From contig CP070638.1 of NCBI GenBank assembly GCA_020354025.1, forward strand, positions 1,322,388-1,378,141: 55,754 nt of DNA. The letters are read 5' to 3'. The stretch comes from Fidelibacterota bacterium. Its GTDB lineage: Bacteria; Fidelibacterota; Marinisomatia; SCGC-AAA003-L08; TS1B11. The notes beneath the pieces were generated by a model. It saw only the letters and a program-made list of their open reading frames with translations. It was not told where the DNA came from and did no database searches. Both the position numbers and the translations under genes were made by a program. Positions 19,843 through 28,114 of the stretch are shown in pieces (within the stretch, counting starts at the first letter, position 1; each line of letters begins with the position of its first letter).

Positions 19843-20274
19843 ATGTTGAATCAACCACTTAGACCCCTGGCTATTACCGTGGCAGCCGGTGGTATCTGGG
19901 ATGCCTTTTTAGGCATCGGTTATGTCTTTCTGATCGGGACCGGACGGAGCATCGACCAGCCGCCACCCTTAACGGGCTTCTATGCCATCTTCATTGGGCA
20001 ATTCTTCCTGGCTTTCGCTTACCTTCAGTTGCTGTCTGCCTTCAATATCCGCCGCTATCTTATCACTGTCGGGGTGGTTGCCTTTGGCAGGCTGTTCTAT
20101 CTGGTCCAGATGGTCCTGTTCACCCTCCTGGTCGGCGGTCTCACGGGATTATTCTATCTCGGCGCCGTCATCGACGCCGCTTTGGTCGGTTTGTGCTTCT
20201 TCTTCGCTCTGAGGGGCGGCCGCCAGCTGCGCGATCTCTTCTTACCTGCCCGGGGTCCGATTGTCGAGAGCTGA
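19843..20274 (+). CDS. Small polytopic membrane protein, unknown function
   Basis: 143 residues with four predicted transmembrane helices (AVAAGGIWDAFLGIGYVFLI region, FIGQFFLAFAYLQLLSAF, VGVVAFGRLFYLVQMVLF, and LGAVIDAALVGLCFFFAL). Loops are short and the C-terminus ends in an Arg-rich cytoplasmic tail (RGGRQLRDLF). The pattern resembles small DoxX/DUF-type membrane proteins, but no family motif is secure. It is divergently placed from lexA and has its own promoter candidate, so it could be expressed independently of the SOS cassette. Confidence 0.7.
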   Translation: MLNQPLRPLAITVAAGGIWDAFLGIGYVFLIGTGRSIDQPPPLTGFYAIFIGQFFLAFAYLQLLSAFNIRRYLITVGVVAFGRLFYLVQMVLFTLLVGGLTGLFYLGAVIDAALVGLCFFFALRGGRQLRDLFLPARGPIVES

Positions 20275-20380
20275 TAGCCAATCACGGATTACCACCCCGC
20301 GGTGGGGATGAGGTCTATCAGGTGGGATGGAACTTCAAAGCTTATCCCGCGTTATGGAGCGAAATCGGACGTGAATAGGT

Positions 20381-20397
20381 TGTGATATTTGATCACA
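20381..20397. promoter_or_regulatory. CRP/FNR-like palindrome
   Basis: TGTGAT-ATTTG-ATCACA, a perfect 6-base inverted repeat with 5-base spacer, ~110 bases before the secreted protein gene at 20508. It resembles a CRP/FNR-family operator (TGTGA-N6-TCACA), with the spacer one base longer. No matching regulator is in the window. Confidence 0.35.
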
Positions 20398-20507
20398 TCC
20401 GCCTCACATCTTGCTTGATATAAAAAGGATCAGGCTTTAAGATTATGCTATCAACCACGCTTGTATAGCGGTCTTTCGTGAAATGTTCTAATCTGGAGGG
20501 ATACCAA

Positions 20508-20945
20508 GTGATCCGATCCAACCGGTATCGTAGAATACTTTTGCTGTCCTTGGCGGTGGCACTCTGTTTGTCCTTCGTCACCATGGCTCGTGCAAATATC
20601 AATTTCTTCGTCAACGTGATGCGGAACCTTCAGCATTACCGGGTGTCGGGCGAACTGGTCAGCATGGACCTGGAGGGGAAGGGGACGGGGAATCTGACGT
20701 TCAACCTGACCTTGCCCAGCCGGCGCACTAACACAGATGAGGTTATCATGTATGGGTACTTGTCCACCGGGTATGCCATCAAACGCACCGGATTGAAGGT
20801 AAGGACGATCAATGTGTCTGCTATTATTCCCTCCGCCGGTGATCAGATGATTTGCACCACGACAAACGCTGATCTGTTGGCTCGGGTGATATCGGAAGAG
20901 ATCGATCCTCACCGGTTCCTGGGGGAGATCGAATGGATCAAATAA
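20508..20945 (+). CDS. Secreted protein of unknown function
   Basis: 145 residues starting at GTG 20508, eight bases after GGAGG; an upstream ATG at 20478 lacks a ribosome site. A classical signal peptide (RRILLLSLAVALCLSFVTMARA) is followed by a small mature domain rich in beta-strand patterns (YRVSGELVSMDLEGKG, NLTFNLTLPSRRTNTDEVIMY, and a closing FLGEIEWIK). No cysteine lipobox, so probably periplasmic or secreted. No family recognised. Two hairpins after the stop make it a single-gene unit. Confidence 0.65.
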   Translation: MIRSNRYRRILLLSLAVALCLSFVTMARANINFFVNVMRNLQHYRVSGELVSMDLEGKGTGNLTFNLTLPSRRTNTDEVIMYGYLSTGYAIKRTGLKVRTINVSAIIPSAGDQMICTTTNADLLARVISEEIDPHRFLGEIEWIK

Positions 20946-21004
20946 GGGGTGAAGTAACGATATCACCCCCTGACACTTTAAGAGCCCTGCCCCGTCGGTG
21001 GGGC
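20946..21004 (+). terminator. Two hairpins after the secreted protein gene
   Basis: GGGGTGA-(10)-TCACCCC (20946-20969) starts at the stop codon; GCCCC-GTCGGT-GGGGC (20989-21004) follows and is succeeded by TTATTC. Neither has a long T-run, but together they probably end the transcript. Confidence 0.4.
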
Positions 21005-21063
21005 TTATTCATTCAGGGAGGGCAAAATGCCCGGTAGCCAGCTGAAGACAGTCCAATATTTTC

Positions 21064-21092
21064 TTGACTTCTGCCCAGGATAATTGTATCCT
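21064..21092 (+). promoter_or_regulatory. Sigma70-like promoter with overlapping operator
   Basis: TTGACT (21064-21069), 17 bases, TATCCT (21087-21092). The -10 box lies inside a perfect inverted repeat, CAGGATA-ATTG-TATCCTG (21076-21093). A bound repressor there would block the promoter. Transcription would start ~20 bases before the ATG at 21121, leaving a very short leader. Confidence 0.5.
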
Positions 21093-21120
21093 GATATGAG
21101 AATTGAAAGAGCGAGTTCCA

Positions 21121-21786
21121 ATGCGCTATAGGACGGTCGTGGCCGCTTTCCCGGATAGGTTTTCCCCGGAGCCTGTTGTACGGGCACTGGCTTCGCAGGT
21201 GCTGATCCATGCTGTGGGCTCGACGGTCTACGATGCCGTTGACTATTTCGAGCGCGCCCTGTTCAGAGGCGGGCTCGGCACGCCCTGCCGGGTCACCCGG
21301 CGCGTTCCGCTCCGAGCGATCACGAGCCTGCACAACAGCGACGGCATGCGGGACCTGCCGCAGATAGCGGGCATGATAAGGCAAATCCTCGCCGGCGGCG
21401 ATGTCCTCCACGTGAGCGGACTGCCCAATATGAAAGTAGTAGTCACCTGGGAGAACGAAACGGTGCTCTTCGATGGGCACCACACTGTGATGGCCTACCT
21501 GGCCACCGGGCGTAACTACCTGGACGAAGTGCCGCACCTGATTGTGCATGATGGGAAACGCCGGGTGGCGGACCGGGAGATACTTGTGTTCTTCGGAACT
21601 CATTCAAAGGAGCTGACGCCCTCAGACTGGAGGGATTATGTAATCAACTGGCAGGCGCCCGCGGATCATCAGCTCTGCTGGCGGACACAGGGCAATGTTG
21701 GCGAGCTGTTCGACACACTTTATGCCCAGATCTCCGTACTGAACACGCTGCCGACCATATCGGCGGATTCCACCTTCAGTGATTAA
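21121..21786 (+). CDS. Hypothetical protein with ParB-like DGHH motif
   Basis: 221 residues, soluble, no signal peptide. The central stretch TVLFDGHHTVMAYLATG resembles the 'vDGHHRlaA' core of ParB/sulfiredoxin-type nucleotide-binding domains, preceded by a beta-strand (MKVVVTWENE). The Arg of the canonical motif is replaced by Thr, and the flanking GxxR/ERR motifs of chromosome-partition ParB are not evident, so no partition role is claimed. The ATG at 21121 is favoured over TTG 21103. It has its own promoter with an overlapping palindrome, suggesting repressor control. Function unknown. Confidence 0.6.
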   Translation: MRYRTVVAAFPDRFSPEPVVRALASQVLIHAVGSTVYDAVDYFERALFRGGLGTPCRVTRRVPLRAITSLHNSDGMRDLPQIAGMIRQILAGGDVLHVSGLPNMKVVVTWENETVLFDGHHTVMAYLATGRNYLDEVPHLIVHDGKRRVADREILVFFGTHSKELTPSDWRDYVINWQAPADHQLCWRTQGNVGELFDTLYAQISVLNTLPTISADSTFSD

Positions 21787-21916
21787 CTCCATGCGCTAGA
21801 CCCGAACGGGTAGCGCCGTGGGGGCAAGTTCCACACCTTATCCTTTCACATGCGATGCCAACCGGTGCAGTAAATTCCGTCTGTTGCAATAGGATCGAGC
21901 ATCAAAGGAGACTGTC

Positions 21917-22324
21917 ATGCCATACCACCTGGGCCGCCTTATTGATCACGTCCATCTGCGCGTCGCCGACCTGGAGCAGAGCAAGCGTTTCTACACCGCC
22001 GTGCTGGGCGCGCTGGGTCTGTACCTCATTGGTGAGGGCGAGGGCTTCTTCTACGCCGATGAACTGTTCGTGAGTGACGACGCCGAACCCACGGCCCGGG
22101 TGCACCTGGCCTTCCAGGCTGATGGTCCGGAGAGCGTTCGAGGGTTCTATGAGGATGGCCTCGAGGCGGGGGGCCGGGACAACGGCGCGCCCGGTGAACG
22201 CTACTACCATCCCGGCTACTACAGCGCCTACCTGCTCGATCCTGACGGCAACAACATCGAGGCCGTCTACCACGGCCCCGCGGAGCGCTCGGTTCCCTCA
22301 GTACTGGTCACGCCGGTCGAATAA
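21917..22324 (+). CDS. VOC (glyoxalase/dioxygenase superfamily) protein
   Basis: 135 residues forming two beta-alpha-beta-beta-beta modules. The first has the metal-ligand histidine in LIDHVHLRVADLEQSKRFY; the second ends in the ligand glutamate of YLLDPDGNNIEAVYHG. A middle histidine (ARVHLAF) may complete the site. VOC proteins range over glyoxalase I, ring-cleaving dioxygenases and antibiotic-binding proteins; the short single-domain form with DPDGNNIE is usual for uncharacterised lyase/isomerase members. AAAGGAG precedes the ATG. A strong hairpin follows immediately, so it is probably monocistronic. Confidence 0.88.
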   Translation: MPYHLGRLIDHVHLRVADLEQSKRFYTAVLGALGLYLIGEGEGFFYADELFVSDDAEPTARVHLAFQADGPESVRGFYEDGLEAGGRDNGAPGERYYHPGYYSAYLLDPDGNNIEAVYHGPAERSVPSVLVTPVE

Positions 22325-22346
22325 GCACCCGCTGTCAGCGGGTGCT
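22324..22346 (+). terminator. Perfect hairpin after the VOC gene
   Basis: Two 11-base arms (AGCACCCGCTG / CAGCGGGTGCT) with a one-base centre, beginning in the stop codon. No T-run. A similar CACCCGCT hairpin terminates the DUF5916 gene at 37602-37629, so this may be a terminator-associated repeat. Confidence 0.5.
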
Positions 22347-22850
22347 AGGAGACAGACTATATCCGTTCTCCCGGCACCAGTCAGCAGCGGTAATCCACTC
22401 AGCTCCCGGCCTTTCGACTTCGCTCATGGCAGGCCCCCTCAATATTAACTCACCCCCTTAATCCCCCTCTCTTCGTATGGGAGGGGAAGACACAGCCGCC
22501 CCGCCTGTTTAATTAACTGTAGCTTTCTTATAATTACCATAATAAGCTTGATACATTACAATACGCTATGTACATTATGCTTGTGGCTTTATTTCGAAGA
22601 CTACAATGTTAATTGATAGACTACAGTGCCGCTGAGGTACTGGTCATAGTCCCGCCTAAGTAATCAAGTATCTGCGTCTGTAATTATCTCGACTTAATGA
22701 CGAGTGCCTATGGCTCTAGCCTTCACTTACGCTTGCTTATTCCAGCGTGAAGAGCTTGGCGGACAGTCTCTGAGGTGTGGGAAGAATTCGTGTCATGGGT
22801 AGACCATATAAATAGAAACTAGACTCTTGGGGAAGAAGGGAGATATATAA
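22347..22850. other. Intergenic gap, ~500 bases, no gene seen
   Basis: Contains a degenerate dispersed hairpin (CCCCTC...GAGGGG at about 22465-22487) embedded in CTCACCCCCTTAATCC. AT-rich sequence follows, with a possible TTGATA-N17-TACATT promoter at about 22548-22576. An inverted repeat CTTCAC...GTGAAG lies near 22720-22752. No ORF here looks coding. Confidence 0.5.
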
Positions 22851-23444
22851 ATGGGAGAGCCTTTCAGCTTTACAGTGCTAGTATCAGCAGTGTGTGGTCT
22901 GGTAATGGTAGTAGGTGGAATAGCTTTGCTGTGGCGAGGCGCAATCTCCCTCGATACCGTCTCGAATACTGAGGCGCTATCTGTGGAATGGAAAAAACAA
23001 TTTCGATTAACAACTCACGCGCCTGCTTTGGCCCTTTTCATTATCGGACTCGGCTTTATTGTTGTACCGTTGTGGATGGCGAAGCCAAAAGCTCTACCAA
23101 TCGTTGAGATTACAGGCGAAAAGGATGAAGGCATTTCTCAGCCAATCAGGCTAATAATCGAAACCGAACCATGGATATCGGGGAAGCCGCATGAACAAAT
23201 GATTGAAGAGGAACTAGATCTTAGTAACATTATCCTGGTGATTAAAGCGACAGCAGCACTTCATAATGAGCAGGAGCAGCGGCGGATTCCCTTAGGTAGA
23301 CTCTTAGGAGGTGATCTAGATTTAAGTAAGATCGAACTTCAACGTGTTGTCGGCGAAATTTCAGCGACTGCGAATGAAGAATTGATCGATTCACTCCCGA
23401 TAATAGCATCACCATTACATAAAGCAGGAGCTTTCGGAAAATGA
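22851..23444 (+). CDS. Two-helix membrane protein, unknown function
   Basis: 197 residues. Two transmembrane helices (LVSAVCGLVMVVGGIALLW and ALFIIGLGFIVVPLWM) flank a short basic loop. A soluble C-terminal part of ~120 residues follows, rich in Glu/Ile and ending with repeated LDLS motifs (ELDLSNIILV and GGDLDLSKIEL). GGGAG precedes the ATG. It overlaps the next gene by four bases (ATGA), so the two products probably act together at the membrane. Composition is clearly AT-richer than the neighbours, suggesting acquisition. No family recognised. Confidence 0.65.
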   Translation: MGEPFSFTVLVSAVCGLVMVVGGIALLWRGAISLDTVSNTEALSVEWKKQFRLTTHAPALALFIIGLGFIVVPLWMAKPKALPIVEITGEKDEGISQPIRLIIETEPWISGKPHEQMIEEELDLSNIILVIKATAALHNEQEQRRIPLGRLLGGDLDLSKIELQRVVGEISATANEELIDSLPIIASPLHKAGAFGK

Positions 23445-23791
23445 ATAAGAATAGCCGAATAGAATATTATTTCTTCTTGTTGCTTTTGACATTTTTCTTC
23501 TTTTCACAACTAAATGCCAAACGCGGTAATACCGTAGAGGTGAGTGGACGTGTTCTTCTTGAAAGGAATAATAATGTCGTACCGGTTCCTGGCTTAACCG
23601 TATATCTTGTAAGTGAGAGATATGGAAGAAGCGTAGCCAAAATAACTGATAACAGGGGCAGATTCTCTTTTCGGGAAATACCGCGTGACGGAATCCCCTA
23701 CTACATAGAGGTCTATTCAAATAGAGAGTTGCTGTATCGCAGGCAATTAGATGTCCAGAGCGACACCGAGCACGAGGTTCGGCTCAGGTAA
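23441..23791 (+). CDS. Secreted carboxypeptidase-regulatory-like domain protein
   Basis: 116 residues: a signal peptide (YFFLLLLTFFFFSQLNA) followed by a single seven-strand prealbumin-like domain (VEVSGRVLLERNNNVVPVPG, LTVYLVSERYGRSVAKITDN, RGRFSFREIP). This is the usual 'CarboxypepD_reg' pattern of a small exported Ig-like fold. It overlaps the preceding membrane protein gene by ATGA. Such domains usually occur as parts of larger envelope proteins; as a stand-alone it may be an accessory binding subunit of its neighbour. AT-rich like its partner. Confidence 0.7.
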   Translation: MNKNSRIEYYFFLLLLTFFFFSQLNAKRGNTVEVSGRVLLERNNNVVPVPGLTVYLVSERYGRSVAKITDNRGRFSFREIPRDGIPYYIEVYSNRELLYRRQLDVQSDTEHEVRLR

Positions 23792-23882
23792 GAATACGGT
23801 CTAACTTTCGCTTCGCCCAATGGGTGTGTTGAGCCCGGAAGGCCATGATCTGTTCTTCCACCCCCCTCGGTGCACCATTGGG
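23784..23882 (-). pseudogene. Transposase helix remnant (IS481/IS3-like)
   Basis: A minus-strand frame encodes GVEEQIMAFRAQHTHW then AKRKLDRILT before a stop. It recalls the 'ilalRrehprWGprKLr' helix that follows the HTH in IS481/IS3 transposases and integrases. The rest of the transposase is absent, and the fragment ends inside the 3' end of the preceding gene. Short length makes this a weak call. Confidence 0.3.
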
Positions 23883-23949
23883 GTACCGTCTGGGCGCTTG
23901 GCTGCGGTTGCTCAACGCCGCCGTCCCGCCCTTTTTATTCCAAAGGGAT

Positions 23950-24035
23950 TCCACCGAAAGCTCCTTCTCCCTGATAGGGGAGGCCAGAGCCTGCCCTGAG
24001 CGACGACAAAGAAGGAGTCGAAGGGGAGGGTGAGG
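23950..24035. repeat. Degenerate intergenic hairpin repeat
   Basis: Sequence of the form CTCCTTCTCCCTGATAGGGG, then CCCTGAGCGACGAC and GTCGAAGGGGAGGGTGAGG, matches a family of dispersed G/C-rich inverted repeats seen again near 22465, 25990, 44380 and 47626 in this window. It lies in the 439-base gap between 23791 and 24231. Confidence 0.45.
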
Positions 24036-24075
24036 TCTTCTACTGCCTGCCAGCTCATGATATTCCAATATATTG

Positions 24076-24178
24076 TTGACTATAGTCAAGCAAACTCGTA
24101 TACTGGTAAAAGTATAAAAGCAGTATCTCAACGTGAGATTGGTAGATTAAAGGCGTTGATACTGTATATATACAGTAT
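24076..24178. promoter_or_regulatory. Three palindromes upstream of the ankyrin gene
   Basis: TTGACTA-TAGTCAA (24076-24089, perfect), ATCTCA-ACG-TGAGAT (24125-24139, perfect) and ATACTGTATA-TATACAGTAT (24159-24178, perfect 20-base palindrome), all within 155 bases of ATG 24231. Each has the size of a repressor-dimer site. The last resembles an E. coli LexA box but has CTG-N8-CAG, not N10, and differs from the palindrome before this organism's lexA. Confidence 0.5.
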
Positions 24179-24230
24179 AAGATGATTAAAGGCTGCCAGC
24201 CGTTAGGTGTCCTTATAAGGAGAGTTTCCT

Positions 24231-25823
24231 ATGCGAATAGACGTAAACAGGCTCATACCTCATTTAGCTCTATTCATCTGTGTTGCTCTCTTTGCTGCTG
24301 GCTGTGCAACCACAGCTCCATTGATCAAGGCAGCAAAGAAGGGTAACACTATTGCCGTTGAATCCTTGCTGGTAGAAGGCGCGGACATCAATGCGAAGGA
24401 CAAGGACGGCAAGACAGCCCTATTGTGGGCGGTACTAAAGGGCAGAACATCTATCGTGTCGGCCCTGTTGGAGGCTGGTGCCGATGTCGATGCGGGAGAC
24501 AAGAACGGCTGGACGCCCCTGATGGCCGCCGCATATTCTGGCCATGACGTTATTGTCCAGACCTTGTTGAAGGCAGGTGCCGATCTGAACATTCGGACTC
24601 GCGAATCATCTGCTTCCCTGGACTTTGCCGTTCAAGGAGGTCACCTCGAGATAGTAAAGCGCTTGTTAGATAACGGTGCCGACGTAAATGCATCCGGTTA
24701 TAAGGGCAAGACTCCTTTAATGATTGCGGTACGCGCTGGTCATATCGATATCATTAAGTATCTAATCAAAGTCGGCGCGGATATCAACGCCAAAGACGAT
24801 GCAGGCTGGACAGCTTTGATCGCCGGGGCAAATGAAGGCCAAACCACCGCCGTGAATATCTTGTTGGAGGCGGGCGCCGATGTCGATGTAAAACCCAGGG
24901 ATGGCTGGACGGCCTTGATCTGGGCAGCAGCCGATGGCCACACCGCTATTGCCCGAGCCTTGATAAAAGCTGGTGCCGATGTCAACGTGAAAGACGATCA
25001 CGGACAGACGGCCCTGATTGAGGCAGCCCATGAAGGTCACACCGATATTGTTGAATCCTTATTAGAGGGAGGTGCTGACACCGAGATCAAGGACCAGCAA
25101 GGTTCTACGGCCTTGATGCGTGCCGCATACAACGCACACGCGAGTATCGTGTTGGCCCTGTTGGATGCGGGTGCCGACATCGATGTAAAAAGCAACCAGG
25201 GTTATACGGCCTCGATCGCTGCTGCAAGCCAGGGCCGCACCGACATTGTGCAATTGCTATTGGTAGGCTCCTTGGAGCGTGAGTATTCCTCGGACTCGCC
25301 AAAGCTTGAGTCGTTGCACGGGATCATGATTACAGAAATACCTGAGGGCCTTGGAGTTCCCGCCATGATTCTAGCATCAAAGATTTGGGCCAAGGGTGAC
25401 AGCGGGCGATCGGAAATAGCTAGCGGCAAGCAGAAGACTATCACCATTCGACACAGGGATCTCTTGTACACGTACGGGGAGGGCTCAATAATTGGGAAGA
25501 AACAGCATTGCGGGTCCGGATTGGGTGCGATGGGTCTGATCATGCAAATTGAACGGGTAAAAGCGCAGGGGAGGAAGGTCGACTCACAAGAGATTAAGGG
25601 TGTTTTATATGACAAATACGTGTATGATGAGGATTATCCCCGAGAAATGGCGCTGGTATTCTTGTCGGCTAAAACCTCACTGCCTCGTAAATGGGTGAGC
25701 ACGGTCATAGTTGACGACAAAACTACCAGCGTTATGAAAATGTACTATAGGGACATGAAGGCAAATGTGGACATTTCCGACGATATGTTTACGCTTCCAC
25801 CGAATGTTATATTTTCAGAGTAG
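24231..25823 (+). CDS. Ankyrin-repeat lipoprotein with LolA-like C-terminal domain
   Basis: 530 residues. A lipoprotein signal peptide (ALFICVALFAAGC, lipobox AAGC) anchors it to the envelope. About ten ankyrin repeats follow (residues ~35-345; for example DKDGKTALLWAVLKGRTSIV and LLEAGADVDAGDKNG), giving a binding surface. The C-terminal ~170 residues (KTITIRHRDLLYTYGEGS through MKMYYRDMKANVDISDDMFTLP) look like the outer-membrane lipoprotein-sorting/DUF4412 half-barrel. AAGGAGAG precedes the ATG. Ankyrin plus LolA-like is an unusual fusion. The 5' region has three palindromes. The partner protein is unknown. Confidence 0.8.
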   Translation: MRIDVNRLIPHLALFICVALFAAGCATTAPLIKAAKKGNTIAVESLLVEGADINAKDKDGKTALLWAVLKGRTSIVSALLEAGADVDAGDKNGWTPLMAAAYSGHDVIVQTLLKAGADLNIRTRESSASLDFAVQGGHLEIVKRLLDNGADVNASGYKGKTPLMIAVRAGHIDIIKYLIKVGADINAKDDAGWTALIAGANEGQTTAVNILLEAGADVDVKPRDGWTALIWAAADGHTAIARALIKAGADVNVKDDHGQTALIEAAHEGHTDIVESLLEGGADTEIKDQQGSTALMRAAYNAHASIVLALLDAGADIDVKSNQGYTASIAAASQGRTDIVQLLLVGSLEREYSSDSPKLESLHGIMITEIPEGLGVPAMILASKIWAKGDSGRSEIASGKQKTITIRHRDLLYTYGEGSIIGKKQHCGSGLGAMGLIMQIERVKAQGRKVDSQEIKGVLYDKYVYDEDYPREMALVFLSAKTSLPRKWVSTVIVDDKTTSVMKMYYRDMKANVDISDDMFTLPPNVIFSE

Positions 25824-25984
25824 GAAAATACGCTCCCGGTCTGCACCAGGGTGCGAGAGCCTATAGGAATGACCTGGCAGTGTGGCTAGCTAACCGGCCG
25901 CACTGGATCCCGCCACTTCGCTCTGCCATAGCACATGGCTTTAAGCCGGTGATGTATCTGGGATTCCCCCTTGGGCACGACGAT

Positions 25985-26115
25985 AATTTACAATCCACCC
26001 ATCGTAAAATCCCCTCTCTCATGAGAAGCGGCCTCGAGAAGCGCTGAGCCTGTCCCGACCTTGCGTCGGGAGGGTGAGTGCTTTCGGGCCGCGAAGTGTG
26101 GGGGTGAGGTCTCTT
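25985..26115. repeat. Dispersed hairpin repeat between ankyrin and beta-lactamase genes
   Basis: In the 335-base gap between convergent genes. It contains CCCGAC-CTTGC-GTCGGG (26054-26070), the phrase GAGCCTGTCCCGACC, and GGGTGAG/GGGGTGAGG ends, shared with other intergenic copies (a reverse-complement match to GCGTCGGGAGGG occurs near 47626). It may act as a bidirectional terminator. No gene seen in the gap. Confidence 0.45.
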
Positions 26116-26158
26116 AATAGGGGCTACTATCAACGCAAACGCTGCGCATCGCTACACC

Positions 26159-27976
26159 CTACCTCCTCTTCAACCTCAGCCCCGAAAACACCAGCAACTC
26201 GCCCTCTTCCTCGAACCGGACGGTCTCGCCCAGGTTCCGGCCTTGGCCGATCGTGATGGCCTCCGTGTCGTTAACCGGTTCCAGTGGGAACACCATGCGC
26301 GAACCCAGGGCCTTAATCTTAAGCAGCAGCAGGCTCGCTTTCTTGTCGTAGTCCAGCCTGAAGTCGCCCATCATCGCGTTTTCTTCGCCTTCGATATTCT
26401 CGTATTTACCCACCCGTTCCAGCCAGACCTCCGGAATGGAAACCGGCTCGAACTTTCCGGCCAGGCCCATTAACATATCATTCATGTATAGGGCTAGATA
26501 CTGTGAGCCTTCGATCTCGTGCCGGTCGAAGCGGATGGTTTCCAGAATTGGGATCTTCAACGGGATCAGCCCGAAAAGCCGGAACCGGACGGAGAACCTG
26601 TTGCCCGGGTGGGGGACCAGGTCAAGGTTGAATCCCGCTAGCCGGATTATGGCGCGATTCCCCTTGCGCGTTACTCGGCTCAAGCCCATGAAGGTGGAGT
26701 ATGTGCCGGTCAGGGCGGTCAATTCGCTGTCATCAAGGGCGATCACTGGCCTGACCTCATCAGCCCTGGGCCGTTTGCCGGTCTTTATCTCATGGGCCAG
26801 TCGTATCGTCTCGATGGCGATCTTCATCACCGACGTGGAGCTCTGATCAGAATTGGACATCACCACCACGCCTAGCCCTTCGCTTGGTAGCGTCACCAGT
26901 ATTGCGTGGTACGGCGGCAGGTCGCCTCCGTGACTGGCCGGATATCCCGCCAGCTCCAATCCCATGGGATTAACCAGCCAGAATGCCAGCCCGATCCGGA
27001 AGTCCAGGTCCAGCGGCACCTCCTCGTTTTGAGGCACGAACACGCGCTCCAGGGTCTCAGGGCTCAGCACTCGCGTCTCACCCAGTGTTCCTTTACCCAG
27101 GATCATCCCGATGAACCGGGCCATGTCGTTGGCGCTGGAGAGCAGCGATCCGGCCGGCAGGTCGCGGATGTATGGCGTTTCGGATTCCTTTTTCCCGGTG
27201 TAGCCCTTGGCAAGGTCGCCACGGATCCTGTCATTCACGATCACCGCACTCCGTTCCATACCCAGCGGTTTCAGGATGTGGTTCTCAATATAATCGGGAT
27301 AGCTCTCTCCGCTTACCCTGGCGATCACGTTCCCCAGCAGGCTGAAGCCCAGGTTGGAGTAGGCGAAAGCCGCGCCCGGCGGACGGGCCATGTAATCGTC
27401 GGTAAACTGGGTAGGCAGCTCCAGGAAGACCTCTTCGTAGTCATCCGGCGGCGGGCTCTCCCACGCCCAGTCCTTGAAACGGTCGGATGGGAGGCCGGAG
27501 TGATGGGTCAGCAGGTCCCGCAGGGTGGGTGCGCGCATGTCCGCGAACCGGCTTTTAATGCTGAATTCCGGCAGGTAGGCGCTGATGGGGTTGTCGATGT
27601 CCACCAGCCCCTGCTCCGCCAGCTGCATGATGCCGATGGCCGTGAACAGCTTAGTGATCGAACCGGCGCGGTAGACCGTGTTGCCCTCCGCCAGCTTCTT
27701 CTGCGACTTCACCGCGTACCCGAATCCTTCCGACCACACCGTCTCCTGGTCGTGAACCACGGCAATGCTCAGTCCCACGATCTTGTTCAGCTTCATATCT
27801 GCCCTGATCAGATCTGTGATATAGGTTTTAAGGTACGAGTAATCCCCCGGGGCCTGGTCAACTGGTAACTGGGGAGGCTCGATTCTGGCGGCACATCCCA
27901 CCAGTACCAGGGTGGCCATGAGTAGTACATATCTGAATAGACTTCGATAGGGCTTTGTAAAACGCCTGTTCCTCAT
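26159..27976 (-). CDS. Serine beta-lactamase-like lipoprotein (class C / D,D-peptidase family)
   Basis: 605 residues. Lipoprotein signal peptide (YVLLMATLVLVGC, lipobox LVGC). Beta-lactamase/transpeptidase domain at ~50-390 with the active-site SxxK in AGSITKLFTAIG, the YxN motif in FAYSNLGFSLLG and the third-box HGG in PASHGGDLPPYH (family HxG in place of KTG). The ~200-residue C-terminal extension is beta-rich, as in many peptidase/esterase relatives. Probably hydrolyses a peptide, ester or lactam substrate in the periplasm; true beta-lactam resistance is not implied. GAAGGAGAG precedes the ATG. Converges on the ankyrin gene. Confidence 0.88.
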   Translation of the reverse strand: MRNRRFTKPYRSLFRYVLLMATLVLVGCAARIEPPQLPVDQAPGDYSYLKTYITDLIRADMKLNKIVGLSIAVVHDQETVWSEGFGYAVKSQKKLAEGNTVYRAGSITKLFTAIGIMQLAEQGLVDIDNPISAYLPEFSIKSRFADMRAPTLRDLLTHHSGLPSDRFKDWAWESPPPDDYEEVFLELPTQFTDDYMARPPGAAFAYSNLGFSLLGNVIARVSGESYPDYIENHILKPLGMERSAVIVNDRIRGDLAKGYTGKKESETPYIRDLPAGSLLSSANDMARFIGMILGKGTLGETRVLSPETLERVFVPQNEEVPLDLDFRIGLAFWLVNPMGLELAGYPASHGGDLPPYHAILVTLPSEGLGVVVMSNSDQSSTSVMKIAIETIRLAHEIKTGKRPRADEVRPVIALDDSELTALTGTYSTFMGLSRVTRKGNRAIIRLAGFNLDLVPHPGNRFSVRFRLFGLIPLKIPILETIRFDRHEIEGSQYLALYMNDMLMGLAGKFEPVSIPEVWLERVGKYENIEGEENAMMGDFRLDYDKKASLLLLKIKALGSRMVFPLEPVNDTEAITIGQGRNLGETVRFEEEGELLVFSGLRLKRR

Positions 27977-28114
27977 ACCTGGCTCTCCTTCTTTTAGGCC
28001 ATTGAATGATCTGCGATGCCCAATGACGTCCGGTGTCTTTGATCGTCTTTAGCGGCAATAATGCCGGAAGTTTCCTTTGAACATGCCGGAATTTAATCTG
28101 AACTCACCTCCTAG

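Noticed and set aside
21121-21786. Chromosome-partition ParB
   Set aside because: Only the DGHH core is similar; the ERR/GxxR box, HTH and parA neighbour are missing.
24159-24178. LexA (SOS) box upstream of the ankyrin gene
   Set aside because: It looks like the E. coli box but has 8 rather than 10 bases between CTG and CAG, and it differs from the palindrome before this organism's own lexA.
26159-27976. Antibiotic-resistance beta-lactamase
   Set aside because: Motifs fit the broad serine beta-lactamase-like/D,D-peptidase/esterase family; the long C-terminal domain and lipoprotein anchor do not support a specific resistance enzyme.
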